Shown: piece after piece, positions 1 to 8,699 of the stretch
Layout of the letters: each line of letters starts with the position of its first letter
How positions within the stretch are numbered: position 1 is the first letter of the stretch
NCBI GenBank assembly: GCA_002238905.1
Contig: MPNG01000008.1
Location: forward strand, 1 to 51,977
DNA: 51,977 nt
Direction of reading: 5' to 3'
DNA from: Alphaproteobacteria bacterium bin98
GTDB taxonomy: Bacteria > Pseudomonadota > Alphaproteobacteria > Bin98
Made by a program: the position numbers and the translations under genes
Notes under the pieces: generated by a model
Databases searched by the model: none
What the model was told of the DNA's origin: nothing
What the model saw: only the letters and a program-made list of their open reading frames with translations

Positions 1-264
1 ATTAGGACTCGTTATAAGAACAATAAAGGTTTAGAAAGGTTTCATCCATTCCTAGAAAATGTTGACTTGGTAGTGTGGAGTGATGTGATATATCCGCTCC
101 TAGAAAATGTTGACTTGGTAGTGTGGAATGGTGTGATATATCCGCCACTTATGCATCAATGCCAGCAACCATTGCCATCACCCACGAATGATGCGTGGAA
201 GCACGTTTCGTATGCTCCTATGCAGTATGATCCTGTGTACAGTTCGTATTTTCCTATGCAGTAG
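1..264 (+). CDS. 3' end of a secreted array-family protein (partial)
   Basis: The frame is open from the first base and stops at TAG 262-264, so the gene starts outside the window. The first residues read RYKNNKGLERFHPFL, matching the motif that closes the roughly 160-residue module of the downstream array genes (RYK..GSERF..L). The end (PTNDAWKHVSYAPMQ) resembles the end of the array pseudogene at 6913-8386 (PTNVVWQHAPYDPMQ). Between them lies a 16-residue tandem duplication. It is the first visible member of the array. No function can be assigned; secretion is inferred only from its relatives. Confidence 0.75.
   Translation: MRTRYKNNKGLERFHPFLENVDLVVWSDVIYPLLENVDLVVWNGVIYPPLMHQCQQPLPSPTNDAWKHVSYAPMQYDPVYSSYFPMQ
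51..146 (+). repeat. 48-bp tandem duplication inside the partial gene
   Basis: Two copies (51-98 and 99-146) differ at only a few bases and encode the 16-residue unit LENVDLVVW(S/N)(D/G)VIYPx twice. The in-frame period keeps the reading frame, as in the tail repeats of the other array genes. Confidence 0.85.
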
Positions 265-636
265 GCGTCCTTTACTATGTCAGATGATGTGATGAGGGAT
301 GCGGAATTTGCCACCTTATAACCTATCTGCCATCAGATCTTTTTAAATAAGATGTTGGATAAATTTGTACAAGTATTCCGAGGTTCGTACTTTCCATGAT
401 GTTTTTTCACGATGCGACTTTACCATTTTTACCATTATAGAAAGAAGATTATCAAAAACCTTTTTTTGTTCTTGAAATGCTTTAAAAACAGTAGTGCAAA
501 TTGAGGTTTTTTTCTTTTTTAAATTATTATAGATATTTGTTTTTTGTGTTCATGCAGTGTTTTTGCAAACTTTATTTCAAAAAATAGTGTATTATCATTA
601 TTGCTTATGGTAGCATTGTGATGCATTAGGATGTTT
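265..636 (+). other. Intergenic: remnant tail plus conserved 3' element
   Basis: There is no credible gene here. Bases 290-400 match, with stops and shifts, the coding tail of the gene at 2872-4386 (CATCAGATCTTTTT, then AAATTTG...GTATTCCGAGG...TACTTTCCATGATG), so this is a decayed C-terminal tail. From 361 to about 520 runs a roughly 150-bp element repeated near 4348-4494 and 6657-6804, ending in T-rich runs. No clear promoter could be fixed for the next gene. Confidence 0.6.
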
Positions 637-2541
637 ATGATTAATATTGTTATATTTTCACTATTTATGTGTACTGTAAGCACTGACGCTTCTGATTGGT
701 TTACAAGTAAAGCCGCTCAAAGAGACTATAATCTTCTGGAGTCTAATCTCAAACGGTCTGATATAACACCCCAGAACTCGGTGATGTTGCAAGTATGTAA
801 ACAATTATCCCAGCCACAGCACTTTCAGAATGAAGATGTCGTGCTGCAAATAGATATTGATATGATCCTGTATACCCTGAGCCAAGCGAGCGCAAATGCA
901 GATAAACTAGCGAAAACTTTTTGTGATGAGGATAAGAAGGTGAAGTCAAGAAGAGATTTAATCCTCCATGCTCTTGGCCGATGTGTTTCTAATGTTAACC
1001 ATGAGGTTTTGAAAAAAATTTTATTGTGTGCTCCAGCCGAGCGCTATAAAAACGTTGGAAAGATTATGGGTCGTTATAAATGCAAAGAGTCAAAAAGGTT
1101 TTCGAAAGCATTAAAATCTGTGGTGTGGGAGATGCAATGTGTACATGATCAAGGCTTACAACTTGATGCAGAGACTGCAGTAATGGATCCTTGGTTTAAA
1201 GGCGAATCCGTTCAAAAACACTATGAAACTCTGATATTTAATCTTGCGCAGTATGTTAACGTTAGCAAATCGCCAATGTTGCAAGTATGTGAAGAATTAT
1301 CTCGACCCGATTTCTTTCAGAAGGGAGATGACTGGTTGAAAATAGACATTGAGACTGTCCTGCATATTCTGAGCGAAGAGAGCGCAAGCAATGCTTTTGC
1401 ACTAGCTCAAAATTTTTGTAAAGAGGGTGTTTCCAGAGAGGGGCTCCTCCATGATTTTGGCCTATGTGTTCCGCAAGTTCGTGATGAGAGCATTAAACAA
1501 CATTTGAGGTGTTGTTTGCCAAAAAAAATGAGCAGACGCAGTTACAGTATTCACCAAACTTTTAGGAGTTATCAGCATCAAATAGGTTTTGCAAGGTTTT
1601 CGCCAGAACTACAAAGTGTTTTACAGAAGTGGGATCAGACTTCGAAATTTAAGAATCAACATCTAATGAATGATGTGGCTGTAACGCAGTCTTCTCCATC
1701 TAGAAATAGTGATGTGATACCTCCGGAATCTTTGCCTCCAGAGTTAAAACCTGATATAGATGATGCTGCAGATGAGTTGACAGGCAATGCCGCTCAAACA
1801 CAGTTGAATGGTGCTTCTGTAACGCAGTGCCCTCCATCTAGTAAGAGTGCTGTGATCCCTCCGAAATCTTTGTCTCCAGAGTTAGAACCTGATACAGGTG
1901 ATGCTGCTGAGTGGGCAGGCGAAGCAAAAATATACTGGAATGCTGCTTATGCTGATTTGATAAAGCAGTGTCCTTCATCTAGGCAGAGTGAAGTGATGCT
2001 ACCGCAATTTGTGTATCCAGAATCAGAACCTGATACCAAAGTGGTGGACAGTTGTGAAGAAGATGAGGATCCGTGTTCTGAGATATACGATTCCTCATCT
2101 CGTAATAGTGCTGTGATATCTTCGGACTCTCGGTATCAAAAATCAGAATATGATACCGATGTTCCTGAGAGTCCTTTTGAGTTGACAGGCGAATCCGTTC
2201 AAGAACAGTATGCAATTTCGGAAACTAATCACGCAGATCAATATTCAAGGCATGGTGATTTTGTGCAGCATCGCCTTCCATCTATGTCGGGTTATGTTCT
2301 GGATCCCTTAGTGGTGGGAAGTGATGCAGAAGTTGAGGCACTGTGTTTTGAGAGATCCGAACCTTTGCAGTACCAGTACAGTCCGCAGTACGGTGCGTAT
2401 GGTCCAGCGTACGGTGTGTATGGTCCAGCGTACGGTGTGTATGGTCCAGCGTACGGTGTGTATGGTCCAGCGTACGGTGTGTATGGTCCAGCGTATGGTG
2501 CGTATGGTCCTGCTTACGGTTTGTATAGTTCTATGCAATAG
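637..2541 (+). CDS. Secreted two-module array protein with YGPAYGV repeat tail
   Basis: The protein has 634 residues. ATG 637 is preferred over ATG 631 because AGGA at 628-631 gives a 5-base spacer and MINIVIFSLF matches the signal peptides of the paralogues; cleavage is likely after about residue 20. Two copies of the array module lie at roughly residues 22-180 and 185-345, each with the pattern SVQ..Y..L..NL, MLQVC..LS, DI...L..LS..S, and a conserved Cys (GRCV in the first copy, LCVP in the second). A vestigial third module start (LTGESVQEQY) sits in a Pro/Ser/acidic linker, and seven 7-residue Tyr/Gly repeats end the protein. I do not recognise the family. A secreted or surface protein acting on the host is inference only. 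Confidence 0.8.
   Translation: MINIVIFSLFMCTVSTDASDWFTSKAAQRDYNLLESNLKRSDITPQNSVMLQVCKQLSQPQHFQNEDVVLQIDIDMILYTLSQASANADKLAKTFCDEDKKVKSRRDLILHALGRCVSNVNHEVLKKILLCAPAERYKNVGKIMGRYKCKESKRFSKALKSVVWEMQCVHDQGLQLDAETAVMDPWFKGESVQKHYETLIFNLAQYVNVSKSPMLQVCEELSRPDFFQKGDDWLKIDIETVLHILSEESASNAFALAQNFCKEGVSREGLLHDFGLCVPQVRDESIKQHLRCCLPKKMSRRSYSIHQTFRSYQHQIGFARFSPELQSVLQKWDQTSKFKNQHLMNDVAVTQSSPSRNSDVIPPESLPPELKPDIDDAADELTGNAAQTQLNGASVTQCPPSSKSAVIPPKSLSPELEPDTGDAAEWAGEAKIYWNAAYADLIKQCPSSRQSEVMLPQFVYPESEPDTKVVDSCEEDEDPCSEIYDSSSRNSAVISSDSRYQKSEYDTDVPESPFELTGESVQEQYAISETNHADQYSRHGDFVQHRLPSMSGYVLDPLVVGSDAEVEALCFERSEPLQYQYSPQYGAYGPAYGVYGPAYGVYGPAYGVYGPAYGVYGPAYGAYGPAYGLYSSMQ
2389..2535 (+). repeat. 21-bp coding tandem repeat, 7 units
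   Basis: The unit TACGGTGTGTATGGTCCAGC(G) encodes YGVYGPA. The central copies are identical and the outer ones diverge, a sign of recent expansion by slippage or unequal exchange. It forms a Tyr/Gly/Pro-rich C-terminus. Confidence 0.93.
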
Positions 2542-2871
2542 GGTCCGTTACTGCCTATGCAGAGTGATGTGATGATGAATGCGGAACTTGAGCACCTTGG
2601 AACCTATCTACCATCAGATATTCTTGAAGAATGTGTGGGATAAATTTTCAGAAGTATTTAGAGGTCTGTAGCTTGCCATGATATTTTGTTACAATATGTG
2701 ATAGTCACTAGAGAAACAGGATTTTCAAAGCCTTTCTTTTTTAGCATGATCAAACTTTTTTTATGTGTTAATAACTGAAAAACTGTTTCACCAGTTGAGG
2801 TTATAGTCTTATCAAGTGGATGAAATGTTTGAAAATATACTTGGATAATTTAAAAGAAAAGGATTGGTTTT
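2542..2871 (+). other. Intergenic with decayed tail
   Basis: Bases 2560-2690 align with the coding tail repeats of the next gene (GCGGAACTTGAGCACCTT..., CTACCATCAGATATTCTTGAAGAA, then AGAAGTATTTAGAGG) but are interrupted by stops. The upstream stop codon therefore cut off, or recombination replaced, an older C-terminus. AAAAGGA at 2857-2863 is the ribosome binding site of the following gene. Confidence 0.6.
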
Positions 2872-4386
2872 ATGATGAGATTGTATAGTTCAAGGATATT
2901 GATTATTAATATTATTATATTTTCACTATTTGTGTGTATTTTCAACGCAGATGCTGCAGCATCTGCAGATGATCGAAATGTTGAAGATGCAGCTGAGTCT
3001 CCTAAGAAGCCTGTTTTGTTAACAGGAACAGGAAAAGAAGCTCAAACACACTATGAAATACTCCTATTTAATATCGCAGACTATATTGCAGCCGAAAACT
3101 CGATGATCTTGCAAGCATGCGGGATGTTATCCAAATCCGATTTATTTCAGAAATCAAGCTTTGTGGTGCAAGAAGATATTGCCCTTATCTTGTATACCCT
3201 GAGTAAAGAGAGCGAGAGCCATGCTGAAGCTCTAGTGCAAACTTTGCGTGATGGGGATGTTGAGGTGAGTCAAGGGGAGAAGGTCCTCTTGGCTTTGGGC
3301 CGATGTGTGCCTGAGTTTAACTCTAACGATATTCGAAAAATTACGGAAATTTATAAAAAAAAATGGAAACATGTTGGTGCGCACAAGATCTCTCAATCCA
3401 GGAGGGGCGTTGAGAGGCGTTATTCTAGACTAAAAAATGAAGCAAGATTTTCAGCAGAACTAAAAACTATTTTGTGGAAGATGTGTCCGATCTTTGCGAA
3501 TTCAGAATTACAATTTGATAATCAGAAATCTGATTGTTTGACAGGCGAATCCGCTAAAAAATATTATGGAATTCTGCAAGTTAATCTTGCAAGGGAGCGT
3601 GTTACAGTCGAATGCTCGCCTATGTTGAAAGTATGTGATGCCTTAGCCTATGACGATTGCTTTCGGAGCTCAAAGATTTGGTCGCAATCAGATATTGAGA
3701 CTGTTCTGTATCTCTTGTGCCTAGAGAGTTCAAGAAATGTTGAAAAACTAGCTAATACTTTTCGTCAGGAGGATTATCATGTGAGTAGAGGAAAGGAAGT
3801 CCTCTATGCTTTGGGAGAATGTGTGCCTGCGGTTAATGGTGATGATCTTAAGGAAATGTTAGATTCTTTTCCGGATGTGTATAAAAGAGATCAAGTCGTG
3901 TTCGATATCGAGCATCGCTATAGACTATCAGGTTTGAGATGTTTTGAAAGGTTTTCGCTAGTACTGCGCAAGCGTTTGTGGGTGATGCATAGAGGATTTG
4001 CTCTTAACCCACCGTTTCCACACCCAATGAGTGGTGCTGCTGTGTCGAAGTGTCCTCCACAACCAAACTTTCCTCCACATCGGAAGAATGCTATGAGGTA
4101 TGCGGAATTTGCGCTTCAATCACAATCTGCAGACTTAGAGTCAGAACATGATCACCTTCTACCATCAAATCTTTTTGAAGAGGAATTTGTTCCTCAATCA
4201 CAAACTGCAGACTTAGAGTCGGAACTTGATCACCTTCTACCATCAAATCTTTTTGAAGAGGAATTTGTGCCTCAATCACAAACTGCAGACTTAGAGTCGG
4301 AACTTGATCACCTTCTACCATCAAATCTTTTTGAAGAAGTGATGGCTAAATTTGCACCAGTATTTCGAGGTCCGTACTTTCCATGA
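2872..4386 (+). CDS. Secreted two-module array protein with DLESELDHLLP tail repeats
   Basis: The protein has 504 residues. ATG 2872 follows AAAAGGA with an 8-base spacer. A hydrophobic signal segment (IINIIIFSLFVCIF, about residues 10-25) ends near ADAAASADD. Two array modules follow, at roughly 45-215 and 220-385, with the conserved pieces QACGMLS, LGRCVPEF, LKVCDALA and LGECVPAV. After a short Pro-rich stretch come three 26-residue tail units (DLESELDHLLPSNLFEE) and the closing sequence FAPVFRGPYFP. The N-terminal 35 residues are nearly the same as in the next gene, so they are recent duplicates. Function unknown. Confidence 0.8.
   Translation: MMRLYSSRILIINIIIFSLFVCIFNADAAASADDRNVEDAAESPKKPVLLTGTGKEAQTHYEILLFNIADYIAAENSMILQACGMLSKSDLFQKSSFVVQEDIALILYTLSKESESHAEALVQTLRDGDVEVSQGEKVLLALGRCVPEFNSNDIRKITEIYKKKWKHVGAHKISQSRRGVERRYSRLKNEARFSAELKTILWKMCPIFANSELQFDNQKSDCLTGESAKKYYGILQVNLARERVTVECSPMLKVCDALAYDDCFRSSKIWSQSDIETVLYLLCLESSRNVEKLANTFRQEDYHVSRGKEVLYALGECVPAVNGDDLKEMLDSFPDVYKRDQVVFDIEHRYRLSGLRCFERFSLVLRKRLWVMHRGFALNPPFPHPMSGAAVSKCPPQPNFPPHRKNAMRYAEFALQSQSADLESEHDHLLPSNLFEEEFVPQSQTADLESELDHLLPSNLFEEEFVPQSQTADLESELDHLLPSNLFEEVMAKFAPVFRGPYFP
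4105..4338 (+). repeat. 78-bp coding tandem repeat, 3 units
   Basis: Units run 4105-4182, 4183-4260 and 4261-4338, each encoding 26 residues around PQSQTADLESELDHLLPSNL. The second and third copies are almost identical. The same unit recurs in the next paralogue at 6413-6646. Confidence 0.92.
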
Positions 4387-4978
4387 TGTTTTATCACGAT
4401 GCGACTTTACCATTATAGAAACAAGATTATCAAAAAGCTTATTTGTTCTTAAAATGCTTTGAAAACAGTATTGAAAATTGAGGTTGTTTTCTTATTCAAA
4501 TATTGAAGAATATGGAAATATATGAGAAGTGAGAAAACGCTTATAAAGCATCAGAATGCTAAAAGTATGCGCTGTACAGATATTTCCGAGGAAAACAAGT
4601 TCGGATTTTATCAAGAATGTTTGAGAGCGCCTTAAGAGAATAATAGACTATACTCCCAATATGTTTAATGCTGTAAAGGATCTGATTTTTTTCATGTGCG
4701 TTTGTTATGGGGTTTTAAGTTAAGAGAGCATTTGATGCCTTAGGATTTTTAAGATGTTGTTGCAAAATGTGGAGTTGTATTATGTATTTTGATACTGATG
4801 AAGTGAGTAGTTTGCAAAAGTCATCAGTTCTCAGATTTTTTGCTTTCCTGGTTGTTTTTGTATAATATAGGACGGTATCACTATCGAAAAATAACCCTTA
4901 ATAAATAAGATCAATATCTCTTCATCGCATTGATATTTGCTATTATAATTGTTTCTGATATAATAAATATATATTTTT
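4387..4978 (+). other. 592-base intergenic stretch
   Basis: The first hundred bases (to about 4494) are the second copy of the conserved 3' element seen at 361-520 and 6657-6804. No ORF with array-family or other recognisable character is present in the rest. The last 40 bases hold a candidate promoter for the next gene. I see nothing else that can be named. Confidence 0.55.
4937..4964 (+). promoter_or_regulatory. Candidate sigma70-type promoter
   Basis: TTGCTA (4937-4942), a 16-base spacer and a perfect TATAAT (4959-4964). The predicted start of transcription lies about 8 bases before ATG 4979, which lacks a Shine-Dalgarno sequence, so the mRNA may have a very short leader. Confidence 0.45.
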
Positions 4979-6658
4979 ATGATTAATATTATCTTTTCAC
5001 TATTTGTGTGTATTTTCAATGCAGATGCTACAGCATCTGCAGATGATCGAAATGTTGAAGCTGCTGCTGAGGATCCTAAACATCCTATTTTGTTAACAGA
5101 CAAGGCGGTTCAAGCATACTATGAAACTATGAGATTTAATTGCGAAGACTCTATGAGAGGCAGCAAATCAATGATGTTGCACGTATGCGAGATGTTATCC
5201 AAATCTGATTTATTTCAGGGTGTAGGGCTTATGGCGAAAACAGATATTGCTCTTATCTTGTATACCTTGACTAAAGAGAGCGAGAGCGATGCTGAAGGAC
5301 TAGTTAAAACTTTTCGTGATGGAGATAATCAGGTGAGTCAAAAGAATGACAAGGTCATCTATGCTTTTGGCCTATGTGTACCTAAGTTTAAGGTTAGCGA
5401 TATTGAAGGAATTTTAAAAATTCATAGATCAATTTTGGAATCTTCTGATGAGTACGGGCGCGCTAGATCTGTGAATTGCATTAGTAGGCGTTATGCTAAA
5501 CTAAAAAAGTCAAACAGATTTTCATCAGAACTAAAAACTATTTTGTGGAATATATATCCGCAATTTGCGAATCCAGACTCACAACTTGCCATAAAGGCTT
5601 CTCAGAAATGGTTGACAGGCAAATCCGCTAAAAAATATTATGAAATGCTGGAGACTAATCTCGCAAAGGAGGATATTGCAGCCGAAAGATCTGTTTTGCT
5701 GCAAGTATGTGGTGCCCTAGCCCATTCCGATTGCTTTCAGCACCCAAAGGTTTTTTTGCAAGCAGAGATTGAGACTGTCCTGTATCTCTTGTATCTAAAG
5801 AGCTCAAGATATGTTGAAACACTAGCTAATATTTTTAGTCAGGAGAGTTATCAGGTGAGTTCAGGAGCGAGCTTTGTCCTCCATGCTTTTGGACGATGTG
5901 TTCCTGCGGTTCGTGGTGATGATCTTAAGGAAATTTTAGATTCTTTTTCGGATGTGTACAAAAAAGATGAAGTCGTGTCCAGTATCAAGCGTCGTTATCA
6001 ACTATCAGGTTTTCAAGGTGCTAAAAGGTTTCATCCAGCACTAAAAAAGCTTTTGTGGGGTATGCGTGAGCAATTTACTCCTCAATATGCACAACCGTTG
6101 CCACAACCAATGAGTGGTGCTGCTGTGCCGAACTTCTATCCACATTGGCAATTTACTCCTCAATATGCACAACCATTGCCACAACCAATGAGTGGTGCTG
6201 CTGTGCCGAACTTCTATCCACATTGGCAATTTACTCCTCAATATGCACAACCATTGCCACAACCAATGAGTGGTGCTGTGCCGAACTTCTGTCCACATCG
6301 GAAATTTACACCTCAAGCTGCTGTGCCGAACTCCTATCCACATCGGGAATTTACACCTCAAGCTGCTGTGCCGAACTTCTGTCCACATCGGCAGAGTGCT
6401 ATGAGGCATGCGGATTTTGTGTCTCAATCACAAACTGAAGATTTAGAGTCGGCACTTGAGCTCCTTCTACCATCAGATCTTTTTGAAGAGGGTTTTGCGC
6501 CTCAATCACAAACTGAAGATTTAGAGTCGGAACTTGAGCTCCTTCTACCAGCAAATCTTTTTGAAGAGGGTTTTTCGCCTCAATCACAAACTGAAGGCTT
6601 AGAGTCAGAACTTGATCACCTTCTACCACCAAATCTTTTTGAAGAAGATGTTCGCTAA
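4979..6658 (+). CDS. Secreted two-module array protein with two sets of tail repeats
   Basis: The protein has 559 residues. ATG 4979 gives MINIIFSLFVCIFNADA, a typical short signal peptide. Modules lie at roughly 38-200 and 215-375 (LHVCEMLS, GLCVPKF; LQVCGALA, GRCVPAV). The C-terminal third is built from tandem repeats: a Pro/Gln/Tyr-rich 26-residue unit (FTPQYAQPLPQPMSGAAVP), shortened 15-residue derivatives, then three acidic DLESELELLLP units. A base shift just before the end replaces the FAPVFRGPYFP ending of its neighbour by DVR and a stop, although the DNA for that ending is still present downstream. Function unknown. Confidence 0.8.
   Translation: MINIIFSLFVCIFNADATASADDRNVEAAAEDPKHPILLTDKAVQAYYETMRFNCEDSMRGSKSMMLHVCEMLSKSDLFQGVGLMAKTDIALILYTLTKESESDAEGLVKTFRDGDNQVSQKNDKVIYAFGLCVPKFKVSDIEGILKIHRSILESSDEYGRARSVNCISRRYAKLKKSNRFSSELKTILWNIYPQFANPDSQLAIKASQKWLTGKSAKKYYEMLETNLAKEDIAAERSVLLQVCGALAHSDCFQHPKVFLQAEIETVLYLLYLKSSRYVETLANIFSQESYQVSSGASFVLHAFGRCVPAVRGDDLKEILDSFSDVYKKDEVVSSIKRRYQLSGFQGAKRFHPALKKLLWGMREQFTPQYAQPLPQPMSGAAVPNFYPHWQFTPQYAQPLPQPMSGAAVPNFYPHWQFTPQYAQPLPQPMSGAVPNFCPHRKFTPQAAVPNSYPHREFTPQAAVPNFCPHRQSAMRHADFVSQSQTEDLESALELLLPSDLFEEGFAPQSQTEDLESELELLLPANLFEEGFSPQSQTEGLESELDHLLPPNLFEEDVR
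6071..6391 (+). repeat. Coding tandem repeat: three 78-bp-type units and two 45-bp derivatives
   Basis: Units at 6071-6148, 6149-6226 and 6227-6301 (one codon shorter) encode QFTPQYAQPLPQPMSGAAVP plus six or so residues. Two 45-bp units (6302-6346, 6347-6391) are internal-deletion derivatives. Near identity of the first two points to recent expansion. Confidence 0.9.
6413..6646 (+). repeat. 78-bp coding tandem repeat, 3 units
   Basis: Units start at 6413, 6491 and 6569 and encode SQTEDLESELELLLPxNLFE-type 26-mers, the same unit as in the gene at 2872-4386. Repeat number is three in both paralogues, while the sequence preceding it is unrelated. Confidence 0.9.
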
Positions 6659-6804
6659 ATTTGCGCAAGTATTCCGAGGTTCGTATTTTCCATGATGTTT
6701 TGTAACGATGCGACTTTACTATTATAGAAACAAGGTAATCAAAAACCTTTTTTTGCTCTTAAAATGATTTAAAAGCAGTATTGCAAATTGAGATTTTTTT
6801 CTTG
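6657..6804 (+). repeat. Third copy of the conserved 3' element
   Basis: About 150 bp, strongly similar to 361-520 and 4348-4494: AAATTTGCGCAAGTATTCCG, CGATGCGACTTTAC, ATTATAGAAAC, then T-rich runs. The first 35 bases are former coding tail; the remainder is noncoding in all three places. It probably travelled with gene duplication; a transcript-end function is possible. Confidence 0.7.
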
Positions 6805-6878
6805 TTGAAATTATTAAGAATGTTTTCTCTTTGTGTGGATGAAATGTTTACAAAATCATTTTATGATTATGATTATGA

Positions 6879-6907
6879 TTGTTCCTGAGAGTATTTCATT
6901 CTATAAT
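6879..6907 (+). promoter_or_regulatory. Candidate promoter of the array pseudogene
   Basis: TTGTTC (6879-6884), a 17-base spacer and a perfect TATAAT (6902-6907). ATG 6913 lies at about the expected transcription start, so the message would be essentially leaderless. Confidence 0.45.
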
Positions 6908-6912
6908 ATTTT

Positions 6913-8386
6913 ATGATTAATATTATTGTACTTTGACTATTTATGATTTTTGGTAATACAGATGCGCACATACAGATGCTGCAGAGGATCCTGCGTGGTT
7001 GACATGCAAATCCGTTCAAAAAAACTATAGTATTCTGGAAGCGAATCTCGCACAGTATGACATTACACCTACAAAATCAATGGTGTTGTACGTATGCTGC
7101 ATATTATCCCAAACCAAATGCTTTGAGTTCGCAAAAATATTCTTGAAAGTAGAGATTGAGACTATTCTGTATACCTTGCGCCAAGAGAGAGAGATTCACG
7201 CTGATAAACTTGCTCAGACTTTTCGTTCGGAGGATGTTGATGTGATCAAAAGACCGACAAAGATAAATGTTTTATATGCTCTTGGCCAATGTGTGCCTCA
7301 GGTTCCTAATAATGATCTGACAAAAATTTTATCATGTTTCTCGGAGGTGTGTGATCGCGATAAAATCCCGATCCATTGCGAGCAATGCGTGAGCGAGATT
7401 AAGCAGCGTTATAAACTAGTAGGTTCAGAAAGGTTTTTATACAAACTAAGAGAGCTTTTGTGGAAATATATGATGTATCCGCAACCTTTACCTTTAGACT
7501 CAAAATCTGATGCCGATGCTTCTGTTTGGTTGACGGGCGAAGCCACTCAACAACACTATATAACGCTGCAATCTAATCTTGCACAGTATCAGATTATACG
7601 CGAAGATTCGATTATGTTGCAAGTATGCTGTGCATTACTTGAATCCAATTACGTTTTGGATTCAAACATTTGGGTGAAAACAGATATTGAGACTATCCTG
7701 TATCTATTATGCCAAGAGAGCGAAAAAATGCTAAGCAACTAGCGGAAACTTTTCGTGATGAGGATGATAATGTGCGTACAAAAAAATCAATGATCCTCCA
7801 TGCTTCTGGTCGATGTGTTCCTACAGTGCAACCTAATGGTATGAACGCAATTTTGTTTTGTTTGCCGCATGCGTACAGTCTGTCGGGAGTCGTATGCAAT
7901 CTTAGGAATCGTTATCAAAACGCAGTAGATTCAGAAAGGTTTTCGACAAGACTACAACATATTTTGTGGAAATATATTATGTGGCCAACTAAAAGGACAC
8001 CTGAAATGTGTCCAGAATTAGCGAGTCAAGACTCACAATCTGATACAAATGTTATCTCTTCTTCATTGGAAAATCATCCTCACCTCACAGGTGCACTCGT
8101 GCAAGAACACTATGCAACTCTGGAAGCTAACCGCGCACCGCATAATACTAGTGATATGATGATGCCTCCGGAGTCTGTACATCAATATTTAATGCCTGGT
8201 GGTCTTGTTCAGTATGCTCTTCCATCTATGCAAGGTGCGGTGATAAATCCAGTATTTGCATATCAGTACTATCCTCTACCTATGCAGAATTATGTGATAG
8301 ATCCTTTTGCGTATCAATGTATACAACCGTTTCAATCACCCACGAATGTTGTGTGGCAGCACGCTCCGTATGATCCTATGCAGTAG
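6913..8386 (+). pseudogene. Broken array-family gene
   Basis: The family start ATGATTAATATT is at 6913, but codon 8 is TGA (6934-6936) where paralogues have TCA, so the signal peptide is cut. A further frame change lies near 6965-6975, and a one-base loss near 7727 in GAGAGCGAAAAAATGCT shifts the frame (paralogues read GAGAGCG(C/T)AAAAAATGCT). Reading through these, two complete modules can be rebuilt: 6999-7742 carries one and half of the next, and 7709-8386 the rest (KNAKQLAETF, GRCVPTV, SERFSTRL). The end resembles the partial gene at the left edge. Downstream pieces could still be translated, but not as a secreted protein. Confidence 0.8.
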
Positions 8387-8641
8387 GATCCTTTATTGCC
8401 TGTGCAGAGTTATGTGATGATGAATGTGGGATTTCCACAAGTTTGTACAAGTGCAAAGGACTTTGCTCTCCATGATATTTTGTTATAATATGGTGCAATA
8501 TCATGAGATTAACACGATTCTCAAAAATATTTATTTCATTGAAAAAAAGTATTTTTTTTTTTGAAATAAATGGAAAACTGTAACATAAAAAAGAGATTTT
8601 ATTGCTATAGATGATTGATATTTTTATTTTTGAAGGGTTTT
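8387..8641 (+). other. Intergenic with decayed tail and long duplicated leader
   Basis: Bases 8387-8470 are another degraded family tail. From 8471 on, the sequence is nearly the same as 10071-10244 before the next-but-one gene start. GAAGGG (8632-8637) precedes ATG 8642. Confidence 0.6.
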
Positions 8642-8699
8642 ATGATTAATGTTATTATATTTTCACTATTTATGTTTATTTTAAATATAGATGCGGCTG
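8471..8699 (+). repeat. Duplicated leader and signal-peptide segment, copy 1
   Basis: About 229 bp that match 10071-10302 with few differences, running from CATGATATT through the hairpin at 8529-8571 and across the first 19 codons of the gene. Similarity falls sharply after the signal peptide, so leader plus signal sequence were copied or converted as a unit. Confidence 0.85.
8529..8571 (+). terminator. Strong A/T hairpin, copy 1
   Basis: ATTTATTTCA (8529-8538) pairs perfectly with TGAAATAAAT (8562-8571), with a run of A facing a run of T inside. The hairpin could end transcription from upstream or shape the leader of the next gene. Its conservation in both leader copies argues for a role, but without a G/C-rich stem the terminator call is tentative. 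Confidence 0.4.

Noticed and set aside
2308-2538. Open frames on both strands across the 21-bp repeat
   Set aside because: They arise because a 21-base period keeps every frame open; only the plus frame with signal peptide and modules is a gene.
6041-6668. Long minus-strand and alternative plus-strand frames over the 78-bp repeats
   Set aside because: Same repeat artefact; the peptides are simple back-translations of the repeats without start signals.
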